Of a stretch of DNA of 45,117 bases, positions 7,548-16,670 are shown piece after piece. This stretch comes from Anderseniella sp. Lineage in GTDB: Bacteria > Pseudomonadota > Alphaproteobacteria > Rhizobiales > Aestuariivirgaceae. Below the pieces are notes generated by a model that saw nothing but the letters and a program-made list of their open reading frames with translations, had not been told where the DNA came from and searched no databases. A program made the translations under genes and the position numbers. The DNA is taken from contig DAOUPT010000002.1 in the NCBI GenBank assembly GCA_030626025.1, positions 1 to 45,117 of the forward strand, written 5' to 3'. Position 1 is the stretch's first letter. Each line of letters starts with the position of its first letter.

Positions 7548-7596
7548 CCTGATTTTATGTTGTTTTGCCTGATTTTATTTTTTGTTTGTATAACAA
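7548..7596. promoter_or_regulatory. Direct repeats and inverted repeat upstream of comD
   Basis: CCTGATTTTAT occurs at 7548-7558 and again at 7568-7578, exactly 20 nt apart (about two helical turns). TTGTATAACAA (7586-7596) is an interrupted inverted repeat with TTGT and ACAA half-sites. They lie between the regulator gene and comD and are candidate operator sites. No binding specificity is known. Confidence 0.3.
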
Positions 7597-7657
7597 CGAA
7601 CATGTACGCAGGCACAGGTCAAGCGGCAAAATAACAACAGCGGTATGTAAAGGAATT

Positions 7658-8536
7658 TTACTCTGGTTTTTTGAGAAACCGCCTCGTATCATCAAACAGC
7701 TTTTCAAGGTCTTTCATCCGTGCCCGGGTTTGTGGCCAGCGATGGGTTTCGACCGCCGCCACCAGCGCTTCGACAATAAATAGTGTTACAACCGCCGAAT
7801 CCCAACCCGACGGCACTTCAATGCGCACCGCCAGCGTATGGGCTGCCCGGGTCGAAACCGGAGACATCCACTGATCGGTAAACAGCACAATTTTGATGCC
7901 GCGCTGTTCGGCCAGCTTGGCAAGATCAGACAGATTGGCCTCATATCGCCGAACATCAAATAAAACCAGCACATCACCCTTGCTTAAATTGAGCAAATGA
8001 TGCGGCCAGCGACTGGGCGAAGACGACAACAAAGTCACATCATCGCGAAGCACTTGCAAATGGGTGGCCAGATAATCAGCGACCGAATGACTGAGCCGCC
8101 CGCCGACAATTGCTATTTTCCTGTTTTCATCAGCCAGCAACTCACTGACTTTGTCAAAGGTGTGATGATCAATCTGGCGCAGGGATGAAGACAGGTTTTC
8201 CATGGTCGCGATGGCGAACTGATTGAGAATATGTTCTTCCGGCGCTGCATTGGCCCAGCGCTCGTGTTTGACAATTGGATTGGCAAGAGTTTGCTTCAAT
8301 TCTTTGCGAAGGGCCGCCTGAAATCCCGGAAAACCCTTAAAGCCAAGCTTTTTCGCAGTCCGAAGCACCGTCGGTGTCGAAATATTCGCATTTGCCGCAA
8401 CCTCAGTAATGCTGGCTAAACCAGCAACAGGGTAGTTAGCCATCAAAGTATCGGCAAATTTACGCTCTTTTCGTGTCAGGTCACTATAGCGGCTTCTAAT
8501 CAGTTCTGAGATCGTAAGTTGTGTGTTAGCGACCAT
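7658..8536 (-). CDS. MurR/RpiR family transcriptional regulator
   Basis: The 292-residue regulator has an N-terminal RpiR-type helix-turn-helix (about residues 20-75; LTRKERKFADTLMANY, then TEVAANANISTPTVLRTAKK). A C-terminal SIS domain follows (about 125-265; KIAIVGGRLSHSVADYLATH, KGDVLVLFDVRRYEANL). SIS domains normally sense a phosphosugar or similar ligand. The ATG at 8536 is the natural start; a longer open frame runs into the divergent gene and has no family similarity. It lies between comDE and the divergent N-formylglutamate-amidohydrolase / GS-like / ALDH operon, so it could control either or both. Confidence 0.85.
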   Translation of the reverse strand: MVANTQLTISELIRSRYSDLTRKERKFADTLMANYPVAGLASITEVAANANISTPTVLRTAKKLGFKGFPGFQAALRKELKQTLANPIVKHERWANAAPEEHILNQFAIATMENLSSSLRQIDHHTFDKVSELLADENRKIAIVGGRLSHSVADYLATHLQVLRDDVTLLSSSPSRWPHHLLNLSKGDVLVLFDVRRYEANLSDLAKLAEQRGIKIVLFTDQWMSPVSTRAAHTLAVRIEVPSGWDSAVVTLFIVEALVAAVETHRWPQTRARMKDLEKLFDDTRRFLKKPE

Positions 8537-8624
8537 AAAACAATGGCTTCCCTGATTGTAAACTTTCCCCCGAATGATATTTCTAACACAAAATACCAAC
8601 GATTTGCGACAATTGCGGAAAAAT

Positions 8625-8666
8625 TTTGTAAATAAATTGACAAAGCAATATCGGTCTGAAAATAAT
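8625..8666 (+). promoter_or_regulatory. Candidate sigma-70 promoter with an overlapping inverted repeat
   Basis: TTGACA (8637-8642) and AATAAT (8661-8666) are spaced 18 nt apart. TTTGT (8625-8629) and ACAAA (8640-8644) form an inverted repeat overlapping the -35 box. The predicted transcription start is at about the ATG of the downstream gene (8672), which also lacks a Shine-Dalgarno sequence, so the message may be leaderless. Confidence 0.4.
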
Positions 8667-8671
8667 CGATC

Positions 8672-9484
8672 ATGCGAGCAAATCCAGAACGCCATACACA
8701 ACAGGCAATCGCCCTGCGGACTGACAAGGGCCAAGCAGCCATTGTTGTCGCCAAAGAGGCTTCCTCACCCTATGTCGTGGTTTGCGAGCATGCCGGTTTG
8801 CAGATCCCTGACGCGTTGGCTGATATGGGGCTGTCAGAAGCCGAATTACACAGCCACATTGCCTGGGACCCCGGTGCTGCAACGGTGGCCGAACTGTTGG
8901 CCCGCAAGCTTGAAGGCACCTTGATCAAACAACGCTATTCGCGCCTGGTCTATGATTGCAACCGTCCTCCATCTTCACCAGAGGCCATGCGCGATGTTTC
9001 AGAAAATACCCAAATCCCGGCCAATCGTAGTTTGAGTGATGAAGAAAAACAATGGCGGACCGACCATATCTACACCGCATTCCATCACACCGTGGCACAA
9101 CAGCTTGACCGGCGCAGCGCGCCTATTCTGGTGACCGTGCACAGCTTCACTCCGGTTTATAATGGCCACCATCGCGCCGTTGATGTTGGCATCCTACACG
9201 ACCTCGACACCCCCCATGACGCCTTGCTGGCCGATGCGATGCTGTCATCGGCTCAATTTGACGACGGCATAAGTGTTCAACGCAACCAACCCTATGGCCC
9301 GCAAGACGGTGTCACCCACACTTTGCAGATGCACGGTCAGAAAAGACAGATTTTAAACGTCATGATAGAAATCAAAAACACCCTCATTGCCGATGAGAAA
9401 AGCCAGCAACACTATGCCCACCAGCTGGCCCAAACAATAAAAACTGCGGTTGATGTAATCAAATCAACCCCTGCACAAGTTTAA
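8672..9484 (+). CDS. N-formylglutamate amidohydrolase family protein
   Basis: This 270-residue protein has the FGase family pattern: VVVCEHAGLQIP near the N-terminus supplies a metal-binding region, SRLVYDCNRPP follows, and VTVHSFTPVYNG is the central motif. Family members are zinc amidases that release formate from N-formylglutamate in histidine degradation (HutG), but no other hut genes are present. Here the gene leads an operon with a GS-like ligase and an aldehyde dehydrogenase (10-nt and 34-nt gaps). An amide-hydrolysis role in amine catabolism is therefore more likely than histidine use. The ATG at 8672 has no clear ribosome-binding site, and about 38 residues precede the CEHA motif, more than usual, so the start is uncertain. 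Confidence 0.75.
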   Translation: MRANPERHTQQAIALRTDKGQAAIVVAKEASSPYVVVCEHAGLQIPDALADMGLSEAELHSHIAWDPGAATVAELLARKLEGTLIKQRYSRLVYDCNRPPSSPEAMRDVSENTQIPANRSLSDEEKQWRTDHIYTAFHHTVAQQLDRRSAPILVTVHSFTPVYNGHHRAVDVGILHDLDTPHDALLADAMLSSAQFDDGISVQRNQPYGPQDGVTHTLQMHGQKRQILNVMIEIKNTLIADEKSQQHYAHQLAQTIKTAVDVIKSTPAQV

Positions 9485-9494
9485 GGAGAGCAAC

Positions 9495-10862
9495 ATGGCT
9501 GGTCTTGGAATTAAAACAATTGAGGACGCCAAAGCGATTGTCAATGAACGCAGCATCGACAACGTCAAAATCGGCTTCTTTGATTCCGATGGCATTATGC
9601 GCGGCAAATATATGAGCCGGTCAAAATTCTTTTCCTCTCTCGATAAAGGCTTTGCCTTTTGCGATGTGGTGCTCGGCTGGGACTCCAACGATGAGTTGTA
9701 TGACAACGTTAAATACACCGGCTGGCACACCGGCTATCCCGATGCCCCGATGCGGATTATTCCCGATAGCGCCAGAGAACTTTCCTTCGAAGAAAACACC
9801 CTGCTGTTTCTGGCCGAGTTTACCCATGAAGCTGAAAAAATCTGTCCGCGCGGTACGCTAAGGCGGGTCTTGCAACGGGCCGATGATATGGGCCTGAAAG
9901 CATTTGGTTCCTGCGAGTTCGAATTCTTTGTTTTCAACGAGGACTCACAATCAATCCGCGACAAGGGCTATCGCAATCTGGAAAACATCACGCCTGGATC
10001 ATTCGGCTATTCCATGTTGCGCACCTCGGTCTATGCTGATTATTACGAAGAATTGCTGGCCATGGCTGTCGAGATGGATTTCCCGATAGAAGGCCTGCAC
10101 ACCGAAACCGGCCCCGGCGTTCTTGAAGCCGCTTTAGCCTTTTGTGATGTATTGGGCGCTGCCGACAAGGCTGCCCTGTTTAAAACCTACACCAAAATCA
10201 TGTCAATGAAACGCGGCTGGATGGCCACATTTATGGCCAAATATTCCCCCGACTGGCCCGGTCAATCGGGTCACATCCACCTGTCCTTGCAGAAAAAGGA
10301 CGGCGGTTCGGCCTTTTATGATGACAGCAAACCCGACAATATGTCCGATCAAATGCGCTGGTTCATCGGCGGTCAACAGGCCCTGATGCCGGAATTCCTC
10401 GCCATGGTTGCCTGCACCGTCAACTCTTATACCCGCCTCATCCCCGGCTTCTGGGCCCCGACCGAGGCCAGCTGGGGTGTCGAAAACCGCACCTGTGCCT
10501 TGCGCGCCATCATCGGCTCGCCAAATTCACAACGGGTCGAATACCGCATCGCTGCTGCCGATATAAACCCCTATATCGCCCTGTCCGCCGCATTGGGCTC
10601 GGGCCTGTGGGGCATCGAAAACAAAATCGAGCCCGATGCTGGCATTGTCGGCACCGCCTACAACCAGAAATTCCCGGCCAAACGCCAACTACCGCGCACC
10701 CTGATGGAAGCCGCCGTACGCCTCAAGCGCTCAAAACCAGCCCGCGACATGTTCGGCGACGAATTCGTAGACCACTATTCCGCCACCCGCGAATGGGAAG
10801 AACGCGAATTCCGCAAAGCCATCACCGACTGGGAAATGCAGCGTTATTTCGAGATAATTTAA
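9495..10862 (+). CDS. Glutamine-synthetase-like gamma-glutamyl-amine ligase
   Basis: The 455-residue protein has the GS fold: an N-terminal beta-grasp (about 1-110), and a catalytic domain with Glu141/Glu143 in CEFEFFVF, the ETGPGVLEAAL strand and His260/His262 in SGHIHLSL. The Arg-rich SPNSQRVEYR region follows. The sequence is of the GlnT/PuuA-like type rather than nitrogen-assimilating GlnA: it lacks the adenylylation-loop type tail and sits in a catabolic operon. Such enzymes join glutamate to putrescine, ethanolamine, methylamine or other amines. AAGGAG lies 7 nt before the ATG, 10 nt after the previous stop. The amine substrate cannot be told from the sequence. Confidence 0.8.
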   Translation: MAGLGIKTIEDAKAIVNERSIDNVKIGFFDSDGIMRGKYMSRSKFFSSLDKGFAFCDVVLGWDSNDELYDNVKYTGWHTGYPDAPMRIIPDSARELSFEENTLLFLAEFTHEAEKICPRGTLRRVLQRADDMGLKAFGSCEFEFFVFNEDSQSIRDKGYRNLENITPGSFGYSMLRTSVYADYYEELLAMAVEMDFPIEGLHTETGPGVLEAALAFCDVLGAADKAALFKTYTKIMSMKRGWMATFMAKYSPDWPGQSGHIHLSLQKKDGGSAFYDDSKPDNMSDQMRWFIGGQQALMPEFLAMVACTVNSYTRLIPGFWAPTEASWGVENRTCALRAIIGSPNSQRVEYRIAAADINPYIALSAALGSGLWGIENKIEPDAGIVGTAYNQKFPAKRQLPRTLMEAAVRLKRSKPARDMFGDEFVDHYSATREWEEREFRKAITDWEMQRYFEII

Positions 10863-10896
10863 AGTCAACAAGTGAACAAGAGACAAGACAAGTAAA

Positions 10897-12282
10897 ATGG
10901 TAAAATGTATTTCTCCCGCCGATGGCAGTGTGTTTGCCGAACGCAGCATAGCAACGCAAGCTGAAATTGATGCGGCGCTGGAAAAAGCCCACAGCGCCCA
11001 AAAGAGCTGGCGCAAGCTGAGCATTGCCGAACGGGCCAAACACTGCACCGCTGTGGTTGATGCCATGGTCGCCATGAAAGACGAAATCGGCCCCGAATTG
11101 GCCACCTCCATGGGCCGCCCGATCCGCTATGGCGCTGGTGAAGTCGGTGGTTTTGAAGAACGTGCCCGCTATATGATTTCCATAGCCGAACAGGCCCTTA
11201 GCCCCGTTAACCCCGGCGACAAACAGGGTTTTGAACGCTCAATCGAACGCGTCCCCCTTGGCGTGGTTTTCACCATCGCCCCGTGGAATTTCCCCTTCAT
11301 GACCGCCGTCAATTCAATTATCTCGGCCCTGATGGCTGGTAACGTTTCGATCCTCAAACACGCCTCTGCCACCCTGATTATTGGCGAGCGTTTCGAAAAG
11401 GCATTCAAAGCCGCCGGTGTCCCTGAGGGCATCTTCCAGCACCTGATTTTATCCCACGGCCAGACCGCCGACATCATCGGCAGCGGCAAAGTCGACATGG
11501 TCTGCTTTACCGGCTCGGTCCCCGCCGGTCGCCAGATCGAACAGGCCGCCGCCAACCAGTTTATTCCCGTTGGCCTTGAGCTTGGCGGCAAGGACCCGGC
11601 CTTTGTCCGCGCCGATGCCGACATTGCTTTCGCCATCGAAAACATCGCCGATGGCGCCTATTTCAACTCCGGCCAGTCCTGTTGTGGCATCGAGCGGATT
11701 TATGTTCATGAAGATGTCTGGGATGAATTCGTCCCCGGTTTTGTCGAACTGGTCAAAGGCTACGTGCTCGGCAACCCGCACGATGAGGCCACAACCTTAG
11801 GCCCACTGATAAAACCAACAGCTGCTGATTTCGTCCGCCAGCAAATCACCGACGCGGTCGCAGCTGGCGCTATTGCCCACATCGGTGCTCCAGATTTTGC
11901 CATGGACACCAAAGGCTCACCCTACCTTGCCCCGCAAGTGCTCACCAATGTCGATCACTCCATGTCGGTGATGATGGATGAAAGCTTCGGCCCGGTCGTT
12001 GGCATCATGAAAGTTTCAAGCGATGAAGAAGCCATCACCCTGATGAACGACTCCCCCTTTGGCCTGACCGCCTCCATCTGGACCACCGATGTCGATGCAG
12101 CACGCGAGATCGGCGCAGATTTGGAAACCGGCACCGTCTTCATGAACCGCTGCGACTACCTGGACCCGGCCCTGGCCTGGACCGGCTGCAAAGACACCGG
12201 TCGCGGTTGCACTTTGTCAGCGGTCGGCTATGAAGCATTGACGAGGCCAAAGTCGTTTCATTTACGGATAGAAACCACATAA
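10897..12282 (+). CDS. NAD(P)-dependent aldehyde dehydrogenase
   Basis: This 461-residue aldehyde dehydrogenase has the conserved PWNFP (129-133), the general base Glu228 in LELGGKDP and the nucleophile Cys262 in NSGQSCC. The C-terminal ESFGPVVGI and NDSPFGLTASIWT motifs are intact. Coming after a gamma-glutamyl-amine ligase, it probably oxidises the aldehyde formed from a gamma-glutamylated amine (PuuC-like step) or a semialdehyde. An AAGAGA-type site lies upstream of ATG 10897. The oxidase or aminotransferase that should produce the aldehyde is not in this operon, so part of the pathway lies elsewhere. Confidence 0.85.
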   Translation: MVKCISPADGSVFAERSIATQAEIDAALEKAHSAQKSWRKLSIAERAKHCTAVVDAMVAMKDEIGPELATSMGRPIRYGAGEVGGFEERARYMISIAEQALSPVNPGDKQGFERSIERVPLGVVFTIAPWNFPFMTAVNSIISALMAGNVSILKHASATLIIGERFEKAFKAAGVPEGIFQHLILSHGQTADIIGSGKVDMVCFTGSVPAGRQIEQAAANQFIPVGLELGGKDPAFVRADADIAFAIENIADGAYFNSGQSCCGIERIYVHEDVWDEFVPGFVELVKGYVLGNPHDEATTLGPLIKPTAADFVRQQITDAVAAGAIAHIGAPDFAMDTKGSPYLAPQVLTNVDHSMSVMMDESFGPVVGIMKVSSDEEAITLMNDSPFGLTASIWTTDVDAAREIGADLETGTVFMNRCDYLDPALAWTGCKDTGRGCTLSAVGYEALTRPKSFHLRIETT

Positions 12283-12290
12283 TAACAAAC

Positions 12291-12361
12291 CGCCCCGACT
12301 GCGACCAATCGCGTCGTGAATATTGGGGATAGGCTGCCGGTTTTATTTGGGAATCGGGGCG
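12291..12361. repeat. Long-range inverted repeat in the ALDH-purA gap
   Basis: CGCCCCGA (12291-12298) is perfectly complementary to TCGGGGCG (12354-12361). Nested inside, CCAAT (12305-12309) pairs with ATTGG (12322-12326). A further stem can form at about 12379-12416 (AACGG with CCGTT, enclosing GGTGG and CCATC). It may be a structured purA leader, or the 3' end of the upstream operon; no T-run follows the outer stem. Confidence 0.4.
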
Positions 12362-12453
12362 TCCTCGTGTAATAGATGTCAACGGTTCTTGGTGGTTTCC
12401 ATCATGGGCCGTTACGTGTTTTTACACACTGAATTTCTTATAAGGATTTTGTC

Positions 12454-13746
12454 ATGGCGAATGTTGTTGTTGTTGGGGCCCAGTGGGGTGATGAGGGCAA
12501 GGGCAAGATTGTTGACTGGTTGTCTGAACGGGCCGATATTGTTGCTCGCTTTCAGGGCGGTCATAACGCTGGACATACCCTCGTCATTGATGGCGTTGTG
12601 TATAAATTATCAGCCCTGCCATCGGGCGTTGTCCGTGGTGGCAAGCTGTCTGTTGTCGGCAATGGCGTGGTGCTTGACCCATGGGCGCTACTCAAAGAAA
12701 TCGATGGTATCCGCAAACAGGGCGTTGACATTTCAACTGAAAATTTCCGCATCGCTGAAAACACCACCCTTATTCTGCCCCTGCACCGCGAGCTTGACGG
12801 CATTCGCGAAGCTGCCGCCGGTAAAGGCAAAATCGGCACCACCGGCCGCGGCATTGGCCCGGCCTATGAGGACAAGGTCGGACGACGCGCCATTCGAGTT
12901 TCTGATCTGGCCAATCTCGGCTCACTGGAAGCCAAAATCGACCGCCTGCTGGCCCACCACAACGCCTTGCGCAAGGGCCTTGGTGTGGACCTTGCCGATG
13001 GTGCCGAGCTTTACAAACAACTGGAAGAACTGGCCCCGAAAATCCTGCCCTTTATGGATTGCGTCTGGGACTTGCTCGACAAGGCCAAGCGCGGCGGCAA
13101 GCGGATTTTGTTTGAGGGTGCCCAAGGCACCATGCTTGATATCGATCACGGCACCTACCCTTATGTGACCTCATCCAACACCATCGCCTCACAAGCTGCC
13201 ACCGGCACCGGCATGGGACCCAATTCGCTCAATTATGTACTGGCCATTGCCAAAGCCTATACCACAAGGGTCGGTGAAGGCCCCTTCCCGACCGAGTTGT
13301 TTGATGCGGTCGGCCAGCAGATTGGCGAACGCGGCCACGAGTTTGGCACCGTCACCGGTCGCCAGCGCCGTTGTGGCTGGTTTGATGCGGTCATGGTCCG
13401 CCAGGCAATGAAAACCTCCGGCGTCACCGGTGTTGCTCTGACCAAACTTGATGTGCTTGATGGTCTTGAAGAGGTCAAGGTCTGTATCGGTTACGAACTG
13501 GATGGCAAAACCATCGAACGTTTCCCGGCCAGCATGGGTGCTCAGGCCCGGGTCAAGCCGGTGTATAAAAGCTTTGAAGGCTGGAGCGGCAAAACCGAAG
13601 GGGCTCGCTCATGGGATGAGTTACCGGCCCAGGCGGTCAAATATGTCCGCCAGATCGAGCAATTGATCGAAACCCCGGTAGCCCTGTTATCCACCAGCCC
13701 CGAACGCGAAGACACAATCTTGATGAAAGATCCATTTGAGGATTGA
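12454..13746 (+). CDS. purA: Adenylosuccinate synthetase
   Basis: The 430-residue enzyme is full length. Its P-loop-like [11 protein letters not shown] is at residues 8-18, GGHNAGHT is the IMP/GTP region, and [13 protein letters not shown] and [12 protein letters not shown] are typical. The C-terminal TSPEREDTI motif is intact. It joins IMP and aspartate using GTP, the first committed step to AMP, in the cytoplasm. AAGGA lies about 9 nt upstream of the ATG at 12454. It is preceded by a 171-nt leader with potential structure and converges on serA, with two hairpins between them. Confidence 0.97.
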   Translation: MANVVVVGAQWGDEGKGKIVDWLSERADIVARFQGGHNAGHTLVIDGVVYKLSALPSGVVRGGKLSVVGNGVVLDPWALLKEIDGIRKQGVDISTENFRIAENTTLILPLHRELDGIREAAAGKGKIGTTGRGIGPAYEDKVGRRAIRVSDLANLGSLEAKIDRLLAHHNALRKGLGVDLADGAELYKQLEELAPKILPFMDCVWDLLDKAKRGGKRILFEGAQGTMLDIDHGTYPYVTSSNTIASQAATGTGMGPNSLNYVLAIAKAYTTRVGEGPFPTELFDAVGQQIGERGHEFGTVTGRQRRCGWFDAVMVRQAMKTSGVTGVALTKLDVLDGLEEVKVCIGYELDGKTIERFPASMGAQARVKPVYKSFEGWSGKTEGARSWDELPAQAVKYVRQIEQLIETPVALLSTSPEREDTILMKDPFED

Positions 13747-13795
13747 CGTCACTGGCGTGCCAGTGAACGTCAACCCCCGGACTTGTTCCGGGGGT
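13743..13795. terminator. Twin hairpins between convergent purA and serA
   Basis: The first hairpin (13743-13773) starts inside the purA stop codon. TTGACGT plus CACTGGC pairs with GCCAGTG plus ACGTCAA, 14 base pairs with one bulged A. The second (13773-13795) pairs ACCCCCGGA with TCCGGGGGT around CTTGT. A run of seven T follows at about 13807-13813. They are probably a terminator region; the CCCCGGA-CTTGT-TCCGGGG palindrome also resembles dispersed intergenic repeats of Alphaproteobacteria. Confidence 0.55.
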
Positions 13796-13835
13796 CTAGA
13801 GCATCCCTTTTTTTAATCTGTCTGAACTTCAGGCC

Positions 13836-15422
13836 TTAAAACTCCAGCGCTTTGGCCTGACGCACATGAGGCAGCGCTTCCAGTTTGGCCAGAACCTCAG
13901 CCGAAACACCGCCATCAATTTCAACCAGCGCAATCGCTGCATCACCTTCGGCTTGGCGGCCAAGGTTAAAGGTTGCGATATTCAGACCGGCGTCACCAAG
14001 CGCCACACCCAACGCACCGATAAAGCCCGGCTTGTCTTCGTTGGACACATACAACATGTGATCGCCAAGTTCGGCTTCCATGTTAATGCCCTTGATCTGA
14101 ATGATCCGTGGCTTGCCATCGGAAAACACCGTGCCGGCAACCGAACGGGTCTGGGTTTCACTCCGCACAATCAGGCGAATATAGTTTTCATAAACACCGC
14201 GTTTGGTCTGGCGCACTTCATCCACCATAATGCCGCGCTCTTTGGCCATAATCGGTGCTGAAACCATATTAACTTCGCCAAGCAGCGGTCGCATCAAACC
14301 AGCCAGCAAAGCCGACGTCAGAGCCGAGATATTCATATCAGCCACTTCACCGCAATACTCAATGGTCACTTCCTCAAGGGCCGAATTGGTCAGTTGTCCG
14401 GCAAATGAACCCAATTGCTCAACCAGTTTGATAAATGGCTTGAGCTTGGGCGCTTCTTCGGCTGAAATCGATGGCATATTAAGGGCATTTGAAACCCCGC
14501 CAAGCATCAGATAGTCGGCCATTTGTTCGGCCACCTGCAAGGCAACATTTTCCTGTGCTTCAGATGTTGCCGCCCCGAGATGCGGCGTACACACGACATT
14601 TTCCATACCGAACAGATCATTGTCGGTTGCTGGTTCTTTTTCAAACACATCAAGCGCCGCACCAGCCACATGACCTGCTTCTAAAGCTGCTTTGAGCGCC
14701 ACTTCGTCGATCAGACCGCCGCGGGCACAATTGATAATCCGTACACCCTTTTTCATTGCATTCAGCGCTCTTGCATCAATAATATTGCGGGTTTTGTCGG
14801 TCAGTGGTGTGTGCAGTGTCAGGAAATCAACCCGCTTGAACAATTCGTCAAGCTCGACCTTTTGCACACCCAGCTCGACGGCCCGCTCAGGCGACAGGAA
14901 GGGGTCAAAGGCGATCACTTTCATTTTCAGACCAAGAGCCCGGTTAGCAACGATCGAACCAATATTACCGCACCCGATCAGGCCGAGGGTTTTGTTGAAA
15001 ACCTCGACGCCCATAAAGCGGCTCTTTTCCCATTTGCCCGCTTGAGTGGATTTATTGGCCATCGGAATTTGCCGGGCGACAGCCAGCATCATCGCAATAG
15101 CATGTTCTGCCGTTGTCACCGTATTACCAAATGGCGTGTTCATCACAATGATACCGCGATTGGAAGCTGCCGGAATGTCTACATTATCAACCCCGATACC
15201 GGCCCGGCCGATAACTTTAAGGTTTTCAGCCGCAGCAATAATCTTTTCAGTCACCTTGGTTGCCGAACGAATGGCCAAGCCATCATAATCCTTGATCGCT
15301 GCCAGCAAGGCATCCTTGTCCTTGCCAAGATCAGGCATAAAATCAACTTCAAGACCACGATCTTTGAAAATTTGAACAGCAGTTTCACTAAGTTTGTCAG
15401 ATATAAGTACGCGCGGGGCCAT
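13836..15422 (-). CDS. serA: D-3-phosphoglycerate dehydrogenase
   Basis: The 528-residue enzyme is of the long type: a substrate-binding domain split around an NAD-binding Rossmann domain (GLIGCGNIG, about 147-155), an intervening domain (about 315-450) and a C-terminal ACT domain (about 455-528). Catalytic Arg234 (NCARGGLIDE), Glu263 (EKEP) and His281 (TPHLGAAT) are present. It oxidises 3-phosphoglycerate to phosphohydroxypyruvate, the first step of serine synthesis; ACT domains often bind serine. AAGGAG lies 8 nt upstream of the ATG. It follows serC by 37 nt on the same strand, so the two form one operon. Confidence 0.97.
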   Translation of the reverse strand: MAPRVLISDKLSETAVQIFKDRGLEVDFMPDLGKDKDALLAAIKDYDGLAIRSATKVTEKIIAAAENLKVIGRAGIGVDNVDIPAASNRGIIVMNTPFGNTVTTAEHAIAMMLAVARQIPMANKSTQAGKWEKSRFMGVEVFNKTLGLIGCGNIGSIVANRALGLKMKVIAFDPFLSPERAVELGVQKVELDELFKRVDFLTLHTPLTDKTRNIIDARALNAMKKGVRIINCARGGLIDEVALKAALEAGHVAGAALDVFEKEPATDNDLFGMENVVCTPHLGAATSEAQENVALQVAEQMADYLMLGGVSNALNMPSISAEEAPKLKPFIKLVEQLGSFAGQLTNSALEEVTIEYCGEVADMNISALTSALLAGLMRPLLGEVNMVSAPIMAKERGIMVDEVRQTKRGVYENYIRLIVRSETQTRSVAGTVFSDGKPRIIQIKGINMEAELGDHMLYVSNEDKPGFIGALGVALGDAGLNIATFNLGRQAEGDAAIALVEIDGGVSAEVLAKLEALPHVRQAKALEF

Positions 15423-15459
15423 TGGACCACTCCTTCGCTAGAATTAAGTTATAAAAAAA

Positions 15460-16614
15460 TTATTTGGAGCTTTGAGCAAAGGCCCAGTCGAGCCATGGCG
15501 TTAACGCTTCAAGGTTTGAAGCCTCAACCGTTGCACCGCACCAGATCCGAAGACCGGCCGGTGCATCACGGTAAGCACCCAGATCAAGGGCCGCACCTTC
15601 TGCTTCCAGCAACTTGACCATTGCCTTGGGCAACGCCACCTTAGCTGCATCATCAAGGCCTTGCGTAGCACTGTCGGAAAGTTTCAGGCAAACAGACGTA
15701 TTCGAGCGGATGGCCGGATCAACAACCAGATGTTCAACCCAGTCGGTTTTCTCAACCCAGGCATTGATAACAGCCGCATTGGCATCAGCCCGCTTGATCA
15801 GACCTTCAAGGCCGCCCAGGTTTTTCGCCCATTCCAGCGCCTGGACATAATCTTCAACGCAGATCATCGAAGGTGTGTTGATGGTTGCACCCTTGAAAAT
15901 ACCGGCGTTGATTTTACCGTTTTTGGTCAAACGGAAAATCTTTGGCATCGGCCATGGCGGTGTATAACTTTCAAGCCGCTCAACCGCCCTTGGTGACAAA
16001 ATCAGCATACCATGAGCCGCTTCACCACCGAGCACTTTTTGCCAGGAGTAAGTAACAACATCAAGTTTTTCAAAATCAAGGTTCTGGGCAAACGCCGCCG
16101 AGGTTGCATCGCAAATGGTCAGGCCCTTGCGGTCGCTGTTAATCCAGTCACCATTGGCAACCCGCGCCCCTGACGTTGTCCCGTTCCAGGTGAAAACCAC
16201 ATCACGATCAAAATCAACTTCGCCTAAATCAGGCAGTTCACCATAGGTAGCCGTCAGCGTCCGGACATTGTCAAGTTTGAGCTGTTTGGCAACATCATTT
16301 ACCCATCCAGCACCAAAGCTTTCCCATGACAGCATGTCCACACCGCGCTCGCCGAGAAGCGACCACAGCGCCATTTCCATCGCCCCGGTATCAGAGGCAG
16401 GGACAATGCCGATGAGATAATCATCGGGCACCTGCAAAACCTCGCGGGTAAGATCGATAGCATATTGCAAGCGCTGTTTACCCTCACCGGAGCGGTGCGA
16501 GCGGCCTGTCATTGCGTTTTTAAGAAAATCACTATTCCAGCCAGGCAATTTTGCACAGGGGCCGGAAGAAAATTGCGGATTAGCCGGCCGCAATGCCGGT
16601 TTGGTCGTGGTCAT
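15460..16614 (-). CDS. serC: Phosphoserine aminotransferase
   Basis: This 384-residue PLP enzyme is of the alphaproteobacterial SerC type: [10 protein letters not shown] near the N-terminus, [13 protein letters not shown], and the cofactor lysine Lys193 in [13 protein letters not shown]. It converts phosphohydroxypyruvate and glutamate to phosphoserine, the second step after SerA. AAGGA lies about 9 nt before the ATG. Its leader (16615-16670) has the hairpin layout of the alphaproteobacterial serC motif, suggesting control of the whole serC-serA operon through the 5' UTR. Confidence 0.95.
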   Translation of the reverse strand: MTTTKPALRPANPQFSSGPCAKLPGWNSDFLKNAMTGRSHRSGEGKQRLQYAIDLTREVLQVPDDYLIGIVPASDTGAMEMALWSLLGERGVDMLSWESFGAGWVNDVAKQLKLDNVRTLTATYGELPDLGEVDFDRDVVFTWNGTTSGARVANGDWINSDRKGLTICDATSAAFAQNLDFEKLDVVTYSWQKVLGGEAAHGMLILSPRAVERLESYTPPWPMPKIFRLTKNGKINAGIFKGATINTPSMICVEDYVQALEWAKNLGGLEGLIKRADANAAVINAWVEKTDWVEHLVVDPAIRSNTSVCLKLSDSATQGLDDAAKVALPKAMVKLLEAEGAALDLGAYRDAPAGLRIWCGATVEASNLEALTPWLDWAFAQSSK

Positions 16615-16670
16615 TTATGATCATCCTTACAGATGCTAGCCTCTCGTTGGGGAGAGGTGTCCCACTGCGC
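16615..16670 (-). ncRNA. serC-motif-like leader RNA
   Basis: On the minus strand, GGGACA is followed by a hairpin (16640-16657) in which CCTCTC pairs with GAGAGG around CCCAAC. Then come CTAGCATC and the AAGGATG ribosome-binding region. The serC RNA motif is known from leaders of serC-serA operons in Alphaproteobacteria, and both the position and the gene order fit. I matched layout and context from memory, not a covariance model. Confidence 0.55.
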
